From RGIG7300 sp045657645 (GTDB lineage: Bacteria; Bacillota; Clostridia; Oscillospirales; CAG-272): 8,914 bases of DNA. The stretch lies in contig JAZOTL010000038.1 of the NCBI GenBank assembly GCA_045657645.1, positions 1 to 8,914 on the forward strand. Reading direction: 5' to 3'. Of the stretch, positions 1 to 6,298 are shown piece after piece. Position 1 is the first letter of the stretch. Each line of letters starts with the position of its first letter. Position numbers and translations under genes: made by a program. The notes beneath the pieces were generated by a model, which saw nothing but the letters and a program-made list of their open reading frames with translations, had not been told where the DNA came from and searched no databases.

Positions 1-26
1 ATAACACATTTTTGTAATGTTGTCAA
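1..26 (-). promoter_or_regulatory. possible leftward promoter cut by the window edge
   Basis: On the reverse strand a perfect TTGACA lies at 26-21. After a 17-bp spacer (20-4) the first three bases of a -10 box, TAT, occupy 3-1 before the window ends. This would drive a gene to the left, divergent from the tRNA. Only half of the -10 is visible, so the call is tentative. No other feature was found in 27-117, which is AT-rich intergenic DNA. Confidence 0.35.
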
Positions 27-117
27 GAGTAAATTTATTTTTTTATAAAAATCACCAACAATGTTTAAAAGGGCAAAAATAATGCAAAATAAATAATGAA
101 AAAACGGAAAAAAAGTA

Positions 118-146
118 TTGACAAACACTAAATCAAATGATATAAT
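118..146 (+). promoter_or_regulatory. consensus sigma-A promoter of tRNA-Gln
   Basis: A perfect -35 TTGACA (118-123) is separated by exactly 17 bp from a perfect -10 TATAAT (141-146). Transcription should start near 153, leaving a leader of about 11 nt before the mature tRNA 5' end at 164. Such a strong promoter fits a stable RNA gene. Confidence 0.9.
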
Positions 147-163
147 ATCATTCGTTCCGATAT

Positions 164-237
164 TGCCGAATTGTGTAACGGTAGCACGGCAGACTCTGAC
201 TCTGTTTGTTGGGGTTCGAATCCCTATTCGGCAGCCA
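164..237 (+). tRNA. tRNA-Gln (anticodon CTG)
   Basis: The sequence folds into a complete cloverleaf. The acceptor stem TGCCGAA (164-170) pairs with TTCGGCA (227-233), with discriminator G234 and an encoded CCA at 235-237. The D arm is GTG/CAC. The anticodon stem is GCAGA (189-193) with TCTGT (201-205), and the loop CTCTGAC holds anticodon CTG at 196-198, which reads CAG. The T arm is TGGGG/CCCTA around the invariant TTCGAAT loop. The weak U1-A72 first pair is typical of bacterial glutamine tRNAs. The gene stands alone, with its own promoter and terminator. Confidence 0.95.
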
Positions 238-274
238 AAAACCGACAAGTTTTAACTTGTCGGTTTTTTCTTTT
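238..274 (+). terminator. rho-independent terminator of tRNA-Gln
   Basis: A perfect 10-bp stem, ACCGACAAGT (241-250) with ACTTGTCGGT (255-264), closes a TTTA loop and is followed by an uninterrupted T run and further T-rich sequence to 274. The A run at 237-241 means it could also stop leftward transcription. It isolates the tRNA from the downstream esterase gene. Confidence 0.92.
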
Positions 275-307
275 CCTCCTCAAATGGTGATTATTTATTT
301 TTATTGA

Positions 308-336
308 TTGATATATTTATCTTTATATGATATACT
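308..336 (+). promoter_or_regulatory. sigma-A promoter of the SGNH esterase gene
   Basis: The -35 TTGATA (308-313) and -10 TATACT (331-336) are each close to consensus and are 17 bp apart. The start of transcription would be near 343, giving a leader of about 33 nt before the ATG at 376. Confidence 0.7.
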
Positions 337-375
337 TATGAAGTATAGTAATTTACAAAAATCGGAGAAAGCAAT

Positions 376-1044
376 ATGAATTTAAAAGGACTTAAAATTA
401 ACTTTTTGGGTGATAGTATAACCGAAGGTGTAGGCGTAAGCGGCAAAGACGCTATATACCACGCTTTACTCAAAACCAATGCCGAATTAAAAGAAGCAAA
501 GAACTACGGAATAAGCGCAACACGCTTTGCCCTGCAAAGAGGAACAGTTATCTGCCCCAAGGATAACTTTGTGGACGTTAATTCATTTTCCGAAAGATTT
601 GACACCATGGACGATGATGCGGATGCTGTTGTTGTTTTTGGAGGAACTAATGACTTTGGCCACGGGGATGCCGCGTTAGGAAACTTTGCAGACAGAACTC
701 CCGATACCTTTTACGGCGCCTGCCACTACCTGTTTAGCGGTCTTATAAAAAAATATCTTGGTAAGCCTGTAGTAATAATGACCCCTCTGCACAGAGCAGA
801 TGAAACAAGAAGTATAAACAATGAATATATGAACCGTACCGTTACGCTGAAGCAGTACGTAGATGCAATACGCGAGGTAGCAGAATTCTATTCCCTGCCC
901 GTGCTTGACCTTTACGCTACAAGCGGCCTTCAACCCCAGATAAAAGAGATAAACGATAAATACGTACCCGACGGACTTCATCCAAACGACGAAGGCCATA
1001 AAATAATCGCACATAAGCTCCAGCGTTTCCTGGAAGCTCTTTAA
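376..1044 (+). CDS. SGNH/GDSL-family hydrolase (esterase/deacetylase type)
   Basis: This 222-residue protein carries all the conserved blocks of SGNH hydrolases. Block I is GDSIT with nucleophile Ser14, the block II glycine is Gly45 (NYGIS), block III is GGTND with Asn92, and block V is DGLHPN with Asp199 and His202 completing the triad. Length is normal for a single-domain bacterial member. There is no signal peptide, so it probably acts in the cytoplasm on an acyl or acetyl ester; many relatives deacylate carbohydrates, but the substrate is not evident here. The start is supported by GGAG at 364-367, 8 nt upstream of ATG. No terminator separates it from the next gene 60 bp downstream, so the two may share a transcript. 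The family call is firm and the substrate unknown. Confidence 0.9.
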   Translation: MNLKGLKINFLGDSITEGVGVSGKDAIYHALLKTNAELKEAKNYGISATRFALQRGTVICPKDNFVDVNSFSERFDTMDDDADAVVVFGGTNDFGHGDAALGNFADRTPDTFYGACHYLFSGLIKKYLGKPVVIMTPLHRADETRSINNEYMNRTVTLKQYVDAIREVAEFYSLPVLDLYATSGLQPQIKEINDKYVPDGLHPNDEGHKIIAHKLQRFLEAL

Positions 1045-1104
1045 AACGTATATTACTACCCTTTTTTGTCCATACTTATAACAAAACTATGAAAGGACGA
1101 AAAA

Positions 1105-1539
1105 ATGGTAGAACAGGATACAATAAAGCTGCTTCGGGAATGTGATGCAGGCGTTAAAATGGGCGTAAGTTCTATAGATGAGGTAAAGGAACATATACGC
1201 AATGAAGAGTTCAAGCAATGCCTTAACAAATGCAGAGATGAGCACGTTAAATTAGGGGATGAATTGGAAGAGCTCTTAAACAAATACAAGGATGACGGCA
1301 AGGACCCCAATCCTATAGCCAAAGGTATGTCGTGGATAAAAACAAACGTTAAGCTTGGAATTGATGACTCCGACAAAACGGTGGCAGACCTTATGACAGA
1401 CGGCTGTAATATGGGTGTTAAATCCCTTAACCGATATCTTAATCAATATAAGGCGGCAGACGAGGTTTCAAAGGATATAACCAAAAGACTGATAAACCTT
1501 GAAGAACGCCTGACAATAGACATCAGAAGATTTTTATAA
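1105..1539 (+). CDS. conserved small helical protein, ferritin-like/DUF2383-like four-helix bundle
   Basis: The protein has 144 residues, is rich in Lys, Glu and Asp, and has no membrane segment or signal peptide. It reads as four amphipathic helices: about 3-32, 33-63, 80-110 and 112-143, with a Pro/Gly-containing linker near 64-75 (GKDPNPIAKG). Helices 1 and 2 have acidic and His residues in the spacing seen in ferritin-like bundles (EHIRNEE near 29-35, EHVKLGDE near 46-53). Similar proteins occur across Clostridia as uncharacterised families; I place it near the PA2169/DUF2383 type by pattern and from memory only. Function is unknown, with stress response or metal binding as possibilities. 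An AAAGGA Shine-Dalgarno (1092-1097) lies 7 nt before the ATG. A long hairpin follows the stop codon. Confidence 0.7.
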   Translation: MVEQDTIKLLRECDAGVKMGVSSIDEVKEHIRNEEFKQCLNKCRDEHVKLGDELEELLNKYKDDGKDPNPIAKGMSWIKTNVKLGIDDSDKTVADLMTDGCNMGVKSLNRYLNQYKAADEVSKDITKRLINLEERLTIDIRRFL

Positions 1540-1543
1540 ATAT

Positions 1544-1590
1544 ATATGCCAAAGAAAGATTAAGCGTCTTTTTTTGGCATATTGATTTTT
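1544..1590 (+). terminator. long-stem terminator after the helical protein gene
   Basis: A 16-bp stem, 1544-1559 with 1567-1582, contains a single G-T wobble (1554/1572) and closes a 7-nt loop, TTAAGCG. It begins 4 bases after the stop codon of the upstream gene. The following T-rich run is interrupted (TGATTTTTATTG), so termination may be incomplete. Its 3' edge overlaps the -35 box of the next promoter. Confidence 0.75.
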
Positions 1591-1610
1591 ATTGACCCTT
1601 AAAGTATAAT
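1582..1610 (+). promoter_or_regulatory. sigma-A promoter of the MFS-GH2 operon
   Basis: The -35 TTGATT (1582-1587) and perfect -10 TATAAT (1605-1610) are 17 bp apart. Transcription should start near 1617. The -35 box begins on the last base of the preceding terminator hairpin and uses its T tract. No operator palindrome is evident beside it. Confidence 0.75.
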
Positions 1611-1627
1611 AGAAATATAAACAAAAT

Positions 1628-1631
1628 GGAG
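1628..1631 (+). promoter_or_regulatory. ribosome binding site that fixes the MFS start at 1641
   Basis: GGAG lies 9 nt before the ATG at 1641. An in-frame ATG at 1626 overlaps this site, has no Shine-Dalgarno of its own and would lie only about 9 nt from the predicted transcript start. An in-frame ATG at 1632 directly abuts the site. The 1641 start is therefore preferred. Confidence 0.75.
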
Positions 1632-1640
1632 ATGTACACT

Positions 1641-2918
1641 ATGAAAAATAAACTTTCACGGCGCTTCTGGTGCTGCCTTACTATCTTCAGCCTTATGGGT
1701 CAGATAGCCTGGGTTGTTGAGAATATGTATTTCAACGTATTTATATATAAGATGTTTTCGGCTTCTGCCGCGGACATTTCAGCAATGGTTTCCGCCTCTG
1801 CTATAGCTGCCACTCTTACCACCGTGCTGATAGGCGCCCTTTCGGATAAGATAGGAAAACGCAAGCTGTTTATCTGTTCAGGTTACATACTATGGGGTAT
1901 TTCGATATTCAGCTTTGTTTTACTGCGTAATGATATTTTGGGCAAGCTGTTTCCTATGGCGGTATCATATGCTACCGTTGGCATTTCACTTACAATTATT
2001 CTTGATTGTATAATGACCTTCTTTGGCTCATCTGCAAACGATGCCGCCTTTAACGCATGGTTAACCGACTCTACAGATGATTCAAACAGGGGTGCGGCAG
2101 AAGGCATCAACTCTATGATGCCCCTTGTAGCCATACTGGTTGTTTTCGGCTCGTTTATGTTCTTCAACCTGGAAAAGGCCTCAAGCTGGACACTTATATT
2201 CTCGATTATCGGCACACTTACCCTTCTTATAGGCATACTTGGTATTTTTGTTATAAAAGAACCTGAAATAAAGCCCTCAAAGGAGCCATACTTTAAAAGC
2301 GTGGCATACGGTTTTCTCCCCTCTACAGTTAAAGAAAACCCAACACTTTATATGGTCCTTGCGGCGTTTATGATATTTAATATTTCAATACAGATATTTA
2401 TGCCCTACCTTATAATCTACTATGAGGTTTCCCTTGGTATGGCAAACTACGTATTGATAATGGCACCTGCCATAATCCTGGCTTCTGTATTTACCGCCCT
2501 TTGGGGTAAGATTTTTGATAAAAGGGGCTTTACGTTTTCGGGCATAATTTCTGTACTACTGCTGATTTCAGGTTACACCGTACTCTATTTTACAAAGACA
2601 ACCCTGCCCGTATTTATAGGTTCCCTTTTGATGATGAGCGGTTACCTTTCGGGAATGGCAGTGTTCGGTAGTATGATAAGAAACAACACCCCAGAAAGCA
2701 AAGCAGGTATGCTGCAGGGCATAAGAATCTTTTCACAGGTATTTATACCCGGCATTGTAGGGCCTTATATAGGAAAGCTGGTTTTAAAAAATGCCGAAAC
2801 CATAGTTAACAATGACGGAACCACCTCGTTCATACCAAACGCCAATATTTTTCTTGCGGCACTTGTGGCAATAATAATAATTCTCCCCATATTCTATAAG
2901 AGAAACGAAAAGAAATAA
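1641..2918 (+). CDS. MFS transporter, probable glycoside importer
   Basis: This 425-residue, strongly hydrophobic protein shows about twelve membrane helices, near 11-31, 45-66, 78-96, 105-128, 158-178, 183-206, 236-260, 266-288, 299-317, 321-343, 361-383 and 401-418. The loop between helices 2 and 3 carries the Major Facilitator signature A in the form GALSDKIGKRK (65-75). A second conserved patch, LTDSTDDSNRG (141-151), lies between helices 4 and 5 and resembles SLC45-like Firmicutes transporters. The C-terminus is a short basic tail. It is followed after only 6 bp by a family 2 glycoside hydrolase, so the likely cargo is an intact glycoside or disaccharide for cytoplasmic cleavage. The exact sugar is unknown. 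Two upstream in-frame ATGs (1626, 1632) are less likely starts. Confidence 0.85.
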   Translation: MKNKLSRRFWCCLTIFSLMGQIAWVVENMYFNVFIYKMFSASAADISAMVSASAIAATLTTVLIGALSDKIGKRKLFICSGYILWGISIFSFVLLRNDILGKLFPMAVSYATVGISLTIILDCIMTFFGSSANDAAFNAWLTDSTDDSNRGAAEGINSMMPLVAILVVFGSFMFFNLEKASSWTLIFSIIGTLTLLIGILGIFVIKEPEIKPSKEPYFKSVAYGFLPSTVKENPTLYMVLAAFMIFNISIQIFMPYLIIYYEVSLGMANYVLIMAPAIILASVFTALWGKIFDKRGFTFSGIISVLLLISGYTVLYFTKTTLPVFIGSLLMMSGYLSGMAVFGSMIRNNTPESKAGMLQGIRIFSQVFIPGIVGPYIGKLVLKNAETIVNNDGTTSFIPNANIFLAALVAIIIILPIFYKRNEKK

Positions 2919-2924
2919 AATACT

Positions 2925-4655
2925 ATGAAAAATTACACACTTACACCCCTTACAACCCCTTTTGAAGAAGAACTTAACAAAAGCGACATTCCTTTTTGCG
3001 AATACCCAAGACCCCAATTCAAACGCGATTCCTACATATGCCTTAACGGAGAATGGGATTTTGCCATAAAAGATAAAAGCGAAAAGCCTTTAGGAAAGAT
3101 AAATGTACCCTTTGCGCCCCAATCAAGAATTTCGGGTATAGGACAGGATATAAATCACGGCGCTACACTTATATACAGCCGTAATTTTATATTACCGGAT
3201 GGCTTTAAAAAAGATAGGGTGATACTGCATTTTGGTGCTTGCGACCAATATACCACAGTTTATGTAAACGACAAAGAAGCAGGCAAAAACGTAGGAGGCT
3301 ATCTCCCCTTTTCTTTTGACATAACCGAGTTTTTGAATGATACCGAAAACGCTTTGCGTGTTGAGGTAACAGACCCCCTTGATATAAACCTGCCCTACGG
3401 AAAGCAAACGAAAAAGAGGGGCGGAATGTGGTATACCCCCATAAGCGGCATATGGCAGACCGTATGGTTGGAATCAATACCCAAAAATCATATCAAAGAC
3501 CTGCGCATAACCCCAACCCTTGACAGCGTTACAATAGAGGTAAAAAGCACTTCATCCTTTAAGACACTTACACTACACCTGCCAAGCGGACCAAAGAAAT
3601 ATAACTTTACAAATGACAGTATAACAATTAAAATTCCCGAGCCTATAAATTGGACCCCCGAAAACCCTTACCTGTATCACTTCACCCTATCCTCGGGCGG
3701 TGATGAGGTGGATTCATATTTTGCACTTCGTACTATTACCGTAGAAGATACCGAAGACGGCAAAAGACTTTGCCTTAACGGAAAGCCCTACTTTTTCCAC
3801 GGGTTGCTCGACCAAGGCTATTACAGCGACGGCATCTTTCTGCCTGCCACCCCAAAGGGATTTGAATACGACATTCTGCAGATGAAAAATTGCGGTTTTA
3901 ACACATTAAGAAAGCATATAAAGATGGAGCCCGAGCTTTTCTATTATTACTGCGATAAATACGGAATGATAGTATTCCAGGACTTTATAAACAGCGGCAG
4001 ATACGGATTTATAATAGACACTGCCCTGCCTACCCTTTTTCTGCGTAAAGGTGTAACCCACCGCGCAACAAGACGGAGAAAAGAAGCCTTTTTTGATTGC
4101 TCCGAGGGTATTATAAACACCCTGTACAATCACCCCTGCGTATGCTATTATACAATATTCAACGAAGGCTGGGGACAGTTTGAAGCGGATAGCTGTTACA
4201 AGCACTTTAAGAGCCTTGACCCTACGAGAATATACGATACTACTTCAGGTTGGTTCAAGGAAGAATTAAGTGATGTGGAAAGTGAGCATATATATTTTAA
4301 ACCACTTACAAAATTCAAATTCAACGGTAAGCGTCCCCTTGTTATATCCGAGTTCGGCGGTTTTTCCTGCATAATAAAGGATCACGTGGCAAACAAACAA
4401 AAAAACTACGGCTACAGCACCTACAAAGAGAAAGAGGACTTTGAAGAAGCACTTCTTAAACTCTACCGCAACGAGGTTATACCTTTGATTAAATCAAAGG
4501 GCCTGTGCGCAACCGTTCTTACTCAGGTAAGTGATATTGAGGATGAAACAAACGGCCTACTTACCTATGACAGGCAGGTTTTAAAGGTAGATGCAAAAAA
4601 AATGAAAGCTCTGGCCGATGAAATACTCAACGCATATGACAAAGCAAAAAAATGA
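2925..4655 (+). CDS. glycoside hydrolase family 2 (beta-glycosidase), cytoplasmic
   Basis: The 576-residue protein has the GH2 order: jelly-roll sugar-binding domain (about 33-185, opening with LNGEWDF and ending GIWQTVWLE), immunoglobulin-like domain (about 187-272) and a TIM barrel from about 280. The acid/base is Glu414 in IFNEGWGQF and the nucleophile is Glu476 in VISEFGG. There is no signal peptide. It lacks the C-terminal extra domains of LacZ-size enzymes. I do not see the NxK motif that marks beta-glucuronidases; the region after the nucleophile instead reads TQVSDIEDETNGLLTYDR (534-551). Beta-galactosidase- or beta-mannosidase-like activity is possible, but specificity is unresolved. 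There is no clear Shine-Dalgarno; the 6-bp gap to the transporter gene suggests translational coupling. Its TGA stop lies inside the shared terminator hairpin. Confidence 0.9.
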   Translation: MKNYTLTPLTTPFEEELNKSDIPFCEYPRPQFKRDSYICLNGEWDFAIKDKSEKPLGKINVPFAPQSRISGIGQDINHGATLIYSRNFILPDGFKKDRVILHFGACDQYTTVYVNDKEAGKNVGGYLPFSFDITEFLNDTENALRVEVTDPLDINLPYGKQTKKRGGMWYTPISGIWQTVWLESIPKNHIKDLRITPTLDSVTIEVKSTSSFKTLTLHLPSGPKKYNFTNDSITIKIPEPINWTPENPYLYHFTLSSGGDEVDSYFALRTITVEDTEDGKRLCLNGKPYFFHGLLDQGYYSDGIFLPATPKGFEYDILQMKNCGFNTLRKHIKMEPELFYYYCDKYGMIVFQDFINSGRYGFIIDTALPTLFLRKGVTHRATRRRKEAFFDCSEGIINTLYNHPCVCYYTIFNEGWGQFEADSCYKHFKSLDPTRIYDTTSGWFKEELSDVESEHIYFKPLTKFKFNGKRPLVISEFGGFSCIIKDHVANKQKNYGYSTYKEKEDFEEALLKLYRNEVIPLIKSKGLCATVLTQVSDIEDETNGLLTYDRQVLKVDAKKMKALADEILNAYDKAKK

Positions 4656-4677
4656 GTGGATTTTCCACTCATTTTTT
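4647..4677. terminator. shared bidirectional terminator between convergent genes
   Basis: A perfect inverted repeat pairs 4647-4660 with 4664-4677 around a TTT loop. The core is TGAGTGGA/TCCACTCA, flanked by an A run on the left and a T run on the right, so it works as an intrinsic terminator on either strand. It contains the stop codons of both convergent genes: TGA at 4653-4655 on the plus strand and TGA at 4671-4669 on the minus strand. Confidence 0.92.
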
Positions 4678-5604
4678 AATACATTTATTTATAAAATCTA
4701 TTACTGCCTTTTCATAATTAACAGGATCAACTATATAGCTCATACCGTGACCTGCACCGGGAACCGAAAAGAAGGTTAGGTCCCCTTTGCAAGCGTCCCT
4801 GATCTTAAGGCTCATATCAAAGGGTACAAAGGTATCGGCCTCGCCGTGTATGAGCAGTATAGGCACATTTGTATTACGCACCGCATCCACAACGCTTTCA
4901 TCGCTTAGCTGAAATCTTCCGAAAATAAGCGCTGACAATTTGATAAATGGGTATACTAACTTTGCAGGAAAGCCCATATCCGAGGAAACCTTAAGTATGA
5001 TCTCCTTTGGTGAAGAATAAGGACAATCTGCTGTAATACCCACAACGTTATGGGGAAGGTGGAGTCCTGCGCACATAAGCACAGTTGCGGCACCCATCGA
5101 AACACCGGAAAGGAATATCTTTGTATCCTTACCAAAACGCTCTATTGCATAGTTTATCCAGCAAAGAACATCATAGCGTTCCATAAGCCCAAAGGTAATG
5201 GTATGACCCTCGCTTTTACCGTGGGCGCGCTGGTCAATTACAAGAGTATTATGGCCTTCTTTTCTTGCAAGCTTGTTACCGCCGCAAAAATCACGCATAG
5301 CACTTCCCCTGTAACCGTGGCACTGTATATGCAACGGAGCATTATCTGCCACGTGATAGTATCTGGCATGGAGAGTTTTTTTATCCTTGGATACAATAGA
5401 AACGCTTTCATATTCTATAGCCTCAAACTCCTTCATCAGCCTTGCAATGGTTGCCTTTGCCTCACTTGCACGGGCGTCCTCTTCATCTATCTCCAAAACG
5501 CGGTGCTTTAAACGCGTTGGAATATAGAAGGCTTTTGAATATATCCAAAACAAAATCAGGGCAAACAGTGCAGTTAACGCTAATAAAACATATACTATAA
5601 TCAT
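4669..5604 (-). CDS. membrane-anchored alpha/beta hydrolase (YqkD-like)
   Basis: The 311-residue protein begins with one hydrophobic helix (residues 2-22) without a clear cleavage site, probably an N-terminal anchor. The alpha/beta hydrolase core follows: oxyanion-hole motif HGYRGS (96-101), the DQRAHGKSEG strand (124-133), nucleophile elbow GVSMG with Ser169, acidic residue Asp257 (HGEAD) and His286 (GAGHG). The organisation resembles the uncharacterised Bacillus YqkD family of serine esterases. Substrate is unknown. It overlaps the upstream tetR gene by 4 nt (ATGA) and has only a poor Shine-Dalgarno, so it is probably translated by coupling and controlled with tetR. Which side of the membrane the catalytic domain faces cannot be settled by eye; the basic residues just after the helix would allow a cytoplasmic domain. 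Confidence 0.87.
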   Translation of the reverse strand: MIIVYVLLALTALFALILFWIYSKAFYIPTRLKHRVLEIDEEDARASEAKATIARLMKEFEAIEYESVSIVSKDKKTLHARYYHVADNAPLHIQCHGYRGSAMRDFCGGNKLARKEGHNTLVIDQRAHGKSEGHTITFGLMERYDVLCWINYAIERFGKDTKIFLSGVSMGAATVLMCAGLHLPHNVVGITADCPYSSPKEIILKVSSDMGFPAKLVYPFIKLSALIFGRFQLSDESVVDAVRNTNVPILLIHGEADTFVPFDMSLKIRDACKGDLTFFSVPGAGHGMSYIVDPVNYEKAVIDFINKCIKK

Positions 5605-6152
5605 AATACAGGCACCGTCCGCGTTTTACCCAAAAGCGATAGAAACTTTTCTGCCATTTCTTCGGGGCTTCCCATATAATGGCGTTTTATCCACTCATCA
5701 AGCAGACCAAAAAGCCCGTAGGAATACACCTTGCTTTCATAACAATCCTCTGCCTCTACAGGGGAATGAGGAAGCATTACCTGGCAAAAAGCATCGTATA
5801 ACGCAGCTTGCAGTCCCTCTGAATAAATAAGATCGTGTATTCCCCTTATCTCATAATTAAACTTAAAAAAATCCTTTGCTATATACAAAGAATATCTGCC
5901 TTGCTGATCAATATTATTTGCCTTTGTCCAGTTTGTCCACAGCTGAACAAGCTTATAGGTTATAGCCTCGTTTTTAGAATTAAAATTGCGGAACCATGTG
6001 GCACGGCCAACACCTGCCTTTGCGGCAATACTGTCTGCCGTAATCTTTTCAAAGCTGGTAGTTTGCATCAGCTCCAGCAAAGCATCCGCCATTTTATCCT
6101 TAATAGGCATTTTAACGTCTTTTGATCTGTTAAAATACAGTTTTGTTTTCAT
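5601..6152 (-). CDS. TetR/AcrR-family transcriptional regulator
   Basis: The 183-residue protein has the TetR architecture. An N-terminal three-helix DNA-binding domain spans about residues 16-63, with the helix-turn-helix at 37-56 (ITADSIAAKAGVGRATWFRN) followed by the usual F-N-S-K-N-E stretch. The C-terminal ligand and dimer domain has a DhaS-like ending (YGLFGLLDEWIKRHYMGSPEE, roughly 145-165, with key residues G146, D152, W154 and H158). GGAG at 6164-6161 on the reverse strand lies 8 nt before the start. It is the first gene of a leftward unit with the alpha/beta hydrolase and diverges from the acyl-CoA ligase gene. The palindrome at 6207-6222 is its probable operator. The ligand is unknown; an acyl-CoA or fatty acid related to the neighbouring enzymes is a reasonable guess. 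Confidence 0.88.
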   Translation of the reverse strand: MKTKLYFNRSKDVKMPIKDKMADALLELMQTTSFEKITADSIAAKAGVGRATWFRNFNSKNEAITYKLVQLWTNWTKANNIDQQGRYSLYIAKDFFKFNYEIRGIHDLIYSEGLQAALYDAFCQVMLPHSPVEAEDCYESKVYSYGLFGLLDEWIKRHYMGSPEEMAEKFLSLLGKTRTVPVL

Positions 6153-6170
6153 AATAAATACTCCACATCC

Positions 6171-6199
6171 TTGACATTGAGCGAAAAATGATGTATAAT
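6171..6199 (+). promoter_or_regulatory. consensus promoter of the acyl-CoA ligase gene
   Basis: A perfect -35 TTGACA (6171-6176) is 17 bp from a perfect -10 TATAAT (6194-6199). Transcription is expected near 6206, leaving a leader of about 93 nt before the ATG at 6299. The promoter faces the tetR promoter and fires through it. Confidence 0.85.
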
Positions 6200-6206
6200 A
6201 TTAGCG

Positions 6207-6222
6207 TGATACTTTAGTATCA
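6207..6222. promoter_or_regulatory. probable TetR operator palindrome
   Basis: TGATACTTTAGTATCA is a perfect 16-bp inverted repeat, with 7-bp half sites around a central TT, the size and symmetry usual for TetR-family operators. It lies just after the predicted start of the rightward promoter and ends at the predicted start of the leftward tetR promoter, so a bound dimer would obstruct both. Binding is inferred from position and symmetry. Confidence 0.72.
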
Positions 6223-6228
6223 TTATGT

Positions 6229-6257
6229 ATTATAACAAATTGGTTCTATAAGGTCAA
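6229..6257 (-). promoter_or_regulatory. promoter of tetR and alpha/beta hydrolase
   Basis: On the reverse strand the -35 TTGACC (6257-6252) and the perfect -10 TATAAT (6234-6229) are 17 bp apart. Transcription should start near 6222 and run left to tetR with a leader of about 70 nt. It points toward the ligase promoter, so the first bases of the two transcripts are complementary. Confidence 0.78.
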
Positions 6258-6298
6258 GTATTATATTAATTCTTTCTACAGAAAGGTGATTTCGATAA

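Noticed and set aside
27..117. AT-rich inverted segments upstream of the tRNA promoter
   Set aside because: The pairings are A/T only and short, as expected by chance in AT-rich DNA; no gene or terminator can be supported.
1053..1082. Possible promoter before the helical protein gene (TTACTA, 18 bp, TATAAC)
   Set aside because: The -35 match is poor and no terminator separates the gene from the upstream esterase, so co-transcription is as likely.
1592..1610. TTGACC at 1592-1597 as -35 box of the MFS promoter
   Set aside because: It is only 7 bp from the -10 TATAAT; TTGATT at 1582-1587 has the correct 17-bp spacing.
1626..1640. Earlier starts for the MFS transporter at 1626 or 1632
   Set aside because: Both overlap or abut the GGAG site that serves the ATG at 1641 and have no binding site of their own.
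5050..5511. Long plus-strand reading frame inside the alpha/beta hydrolase gene
   Set aside because: It is antisense to a gene with a complete catalytic triad, its product resembles no protein family, and it has no promoter or binding site I can support.
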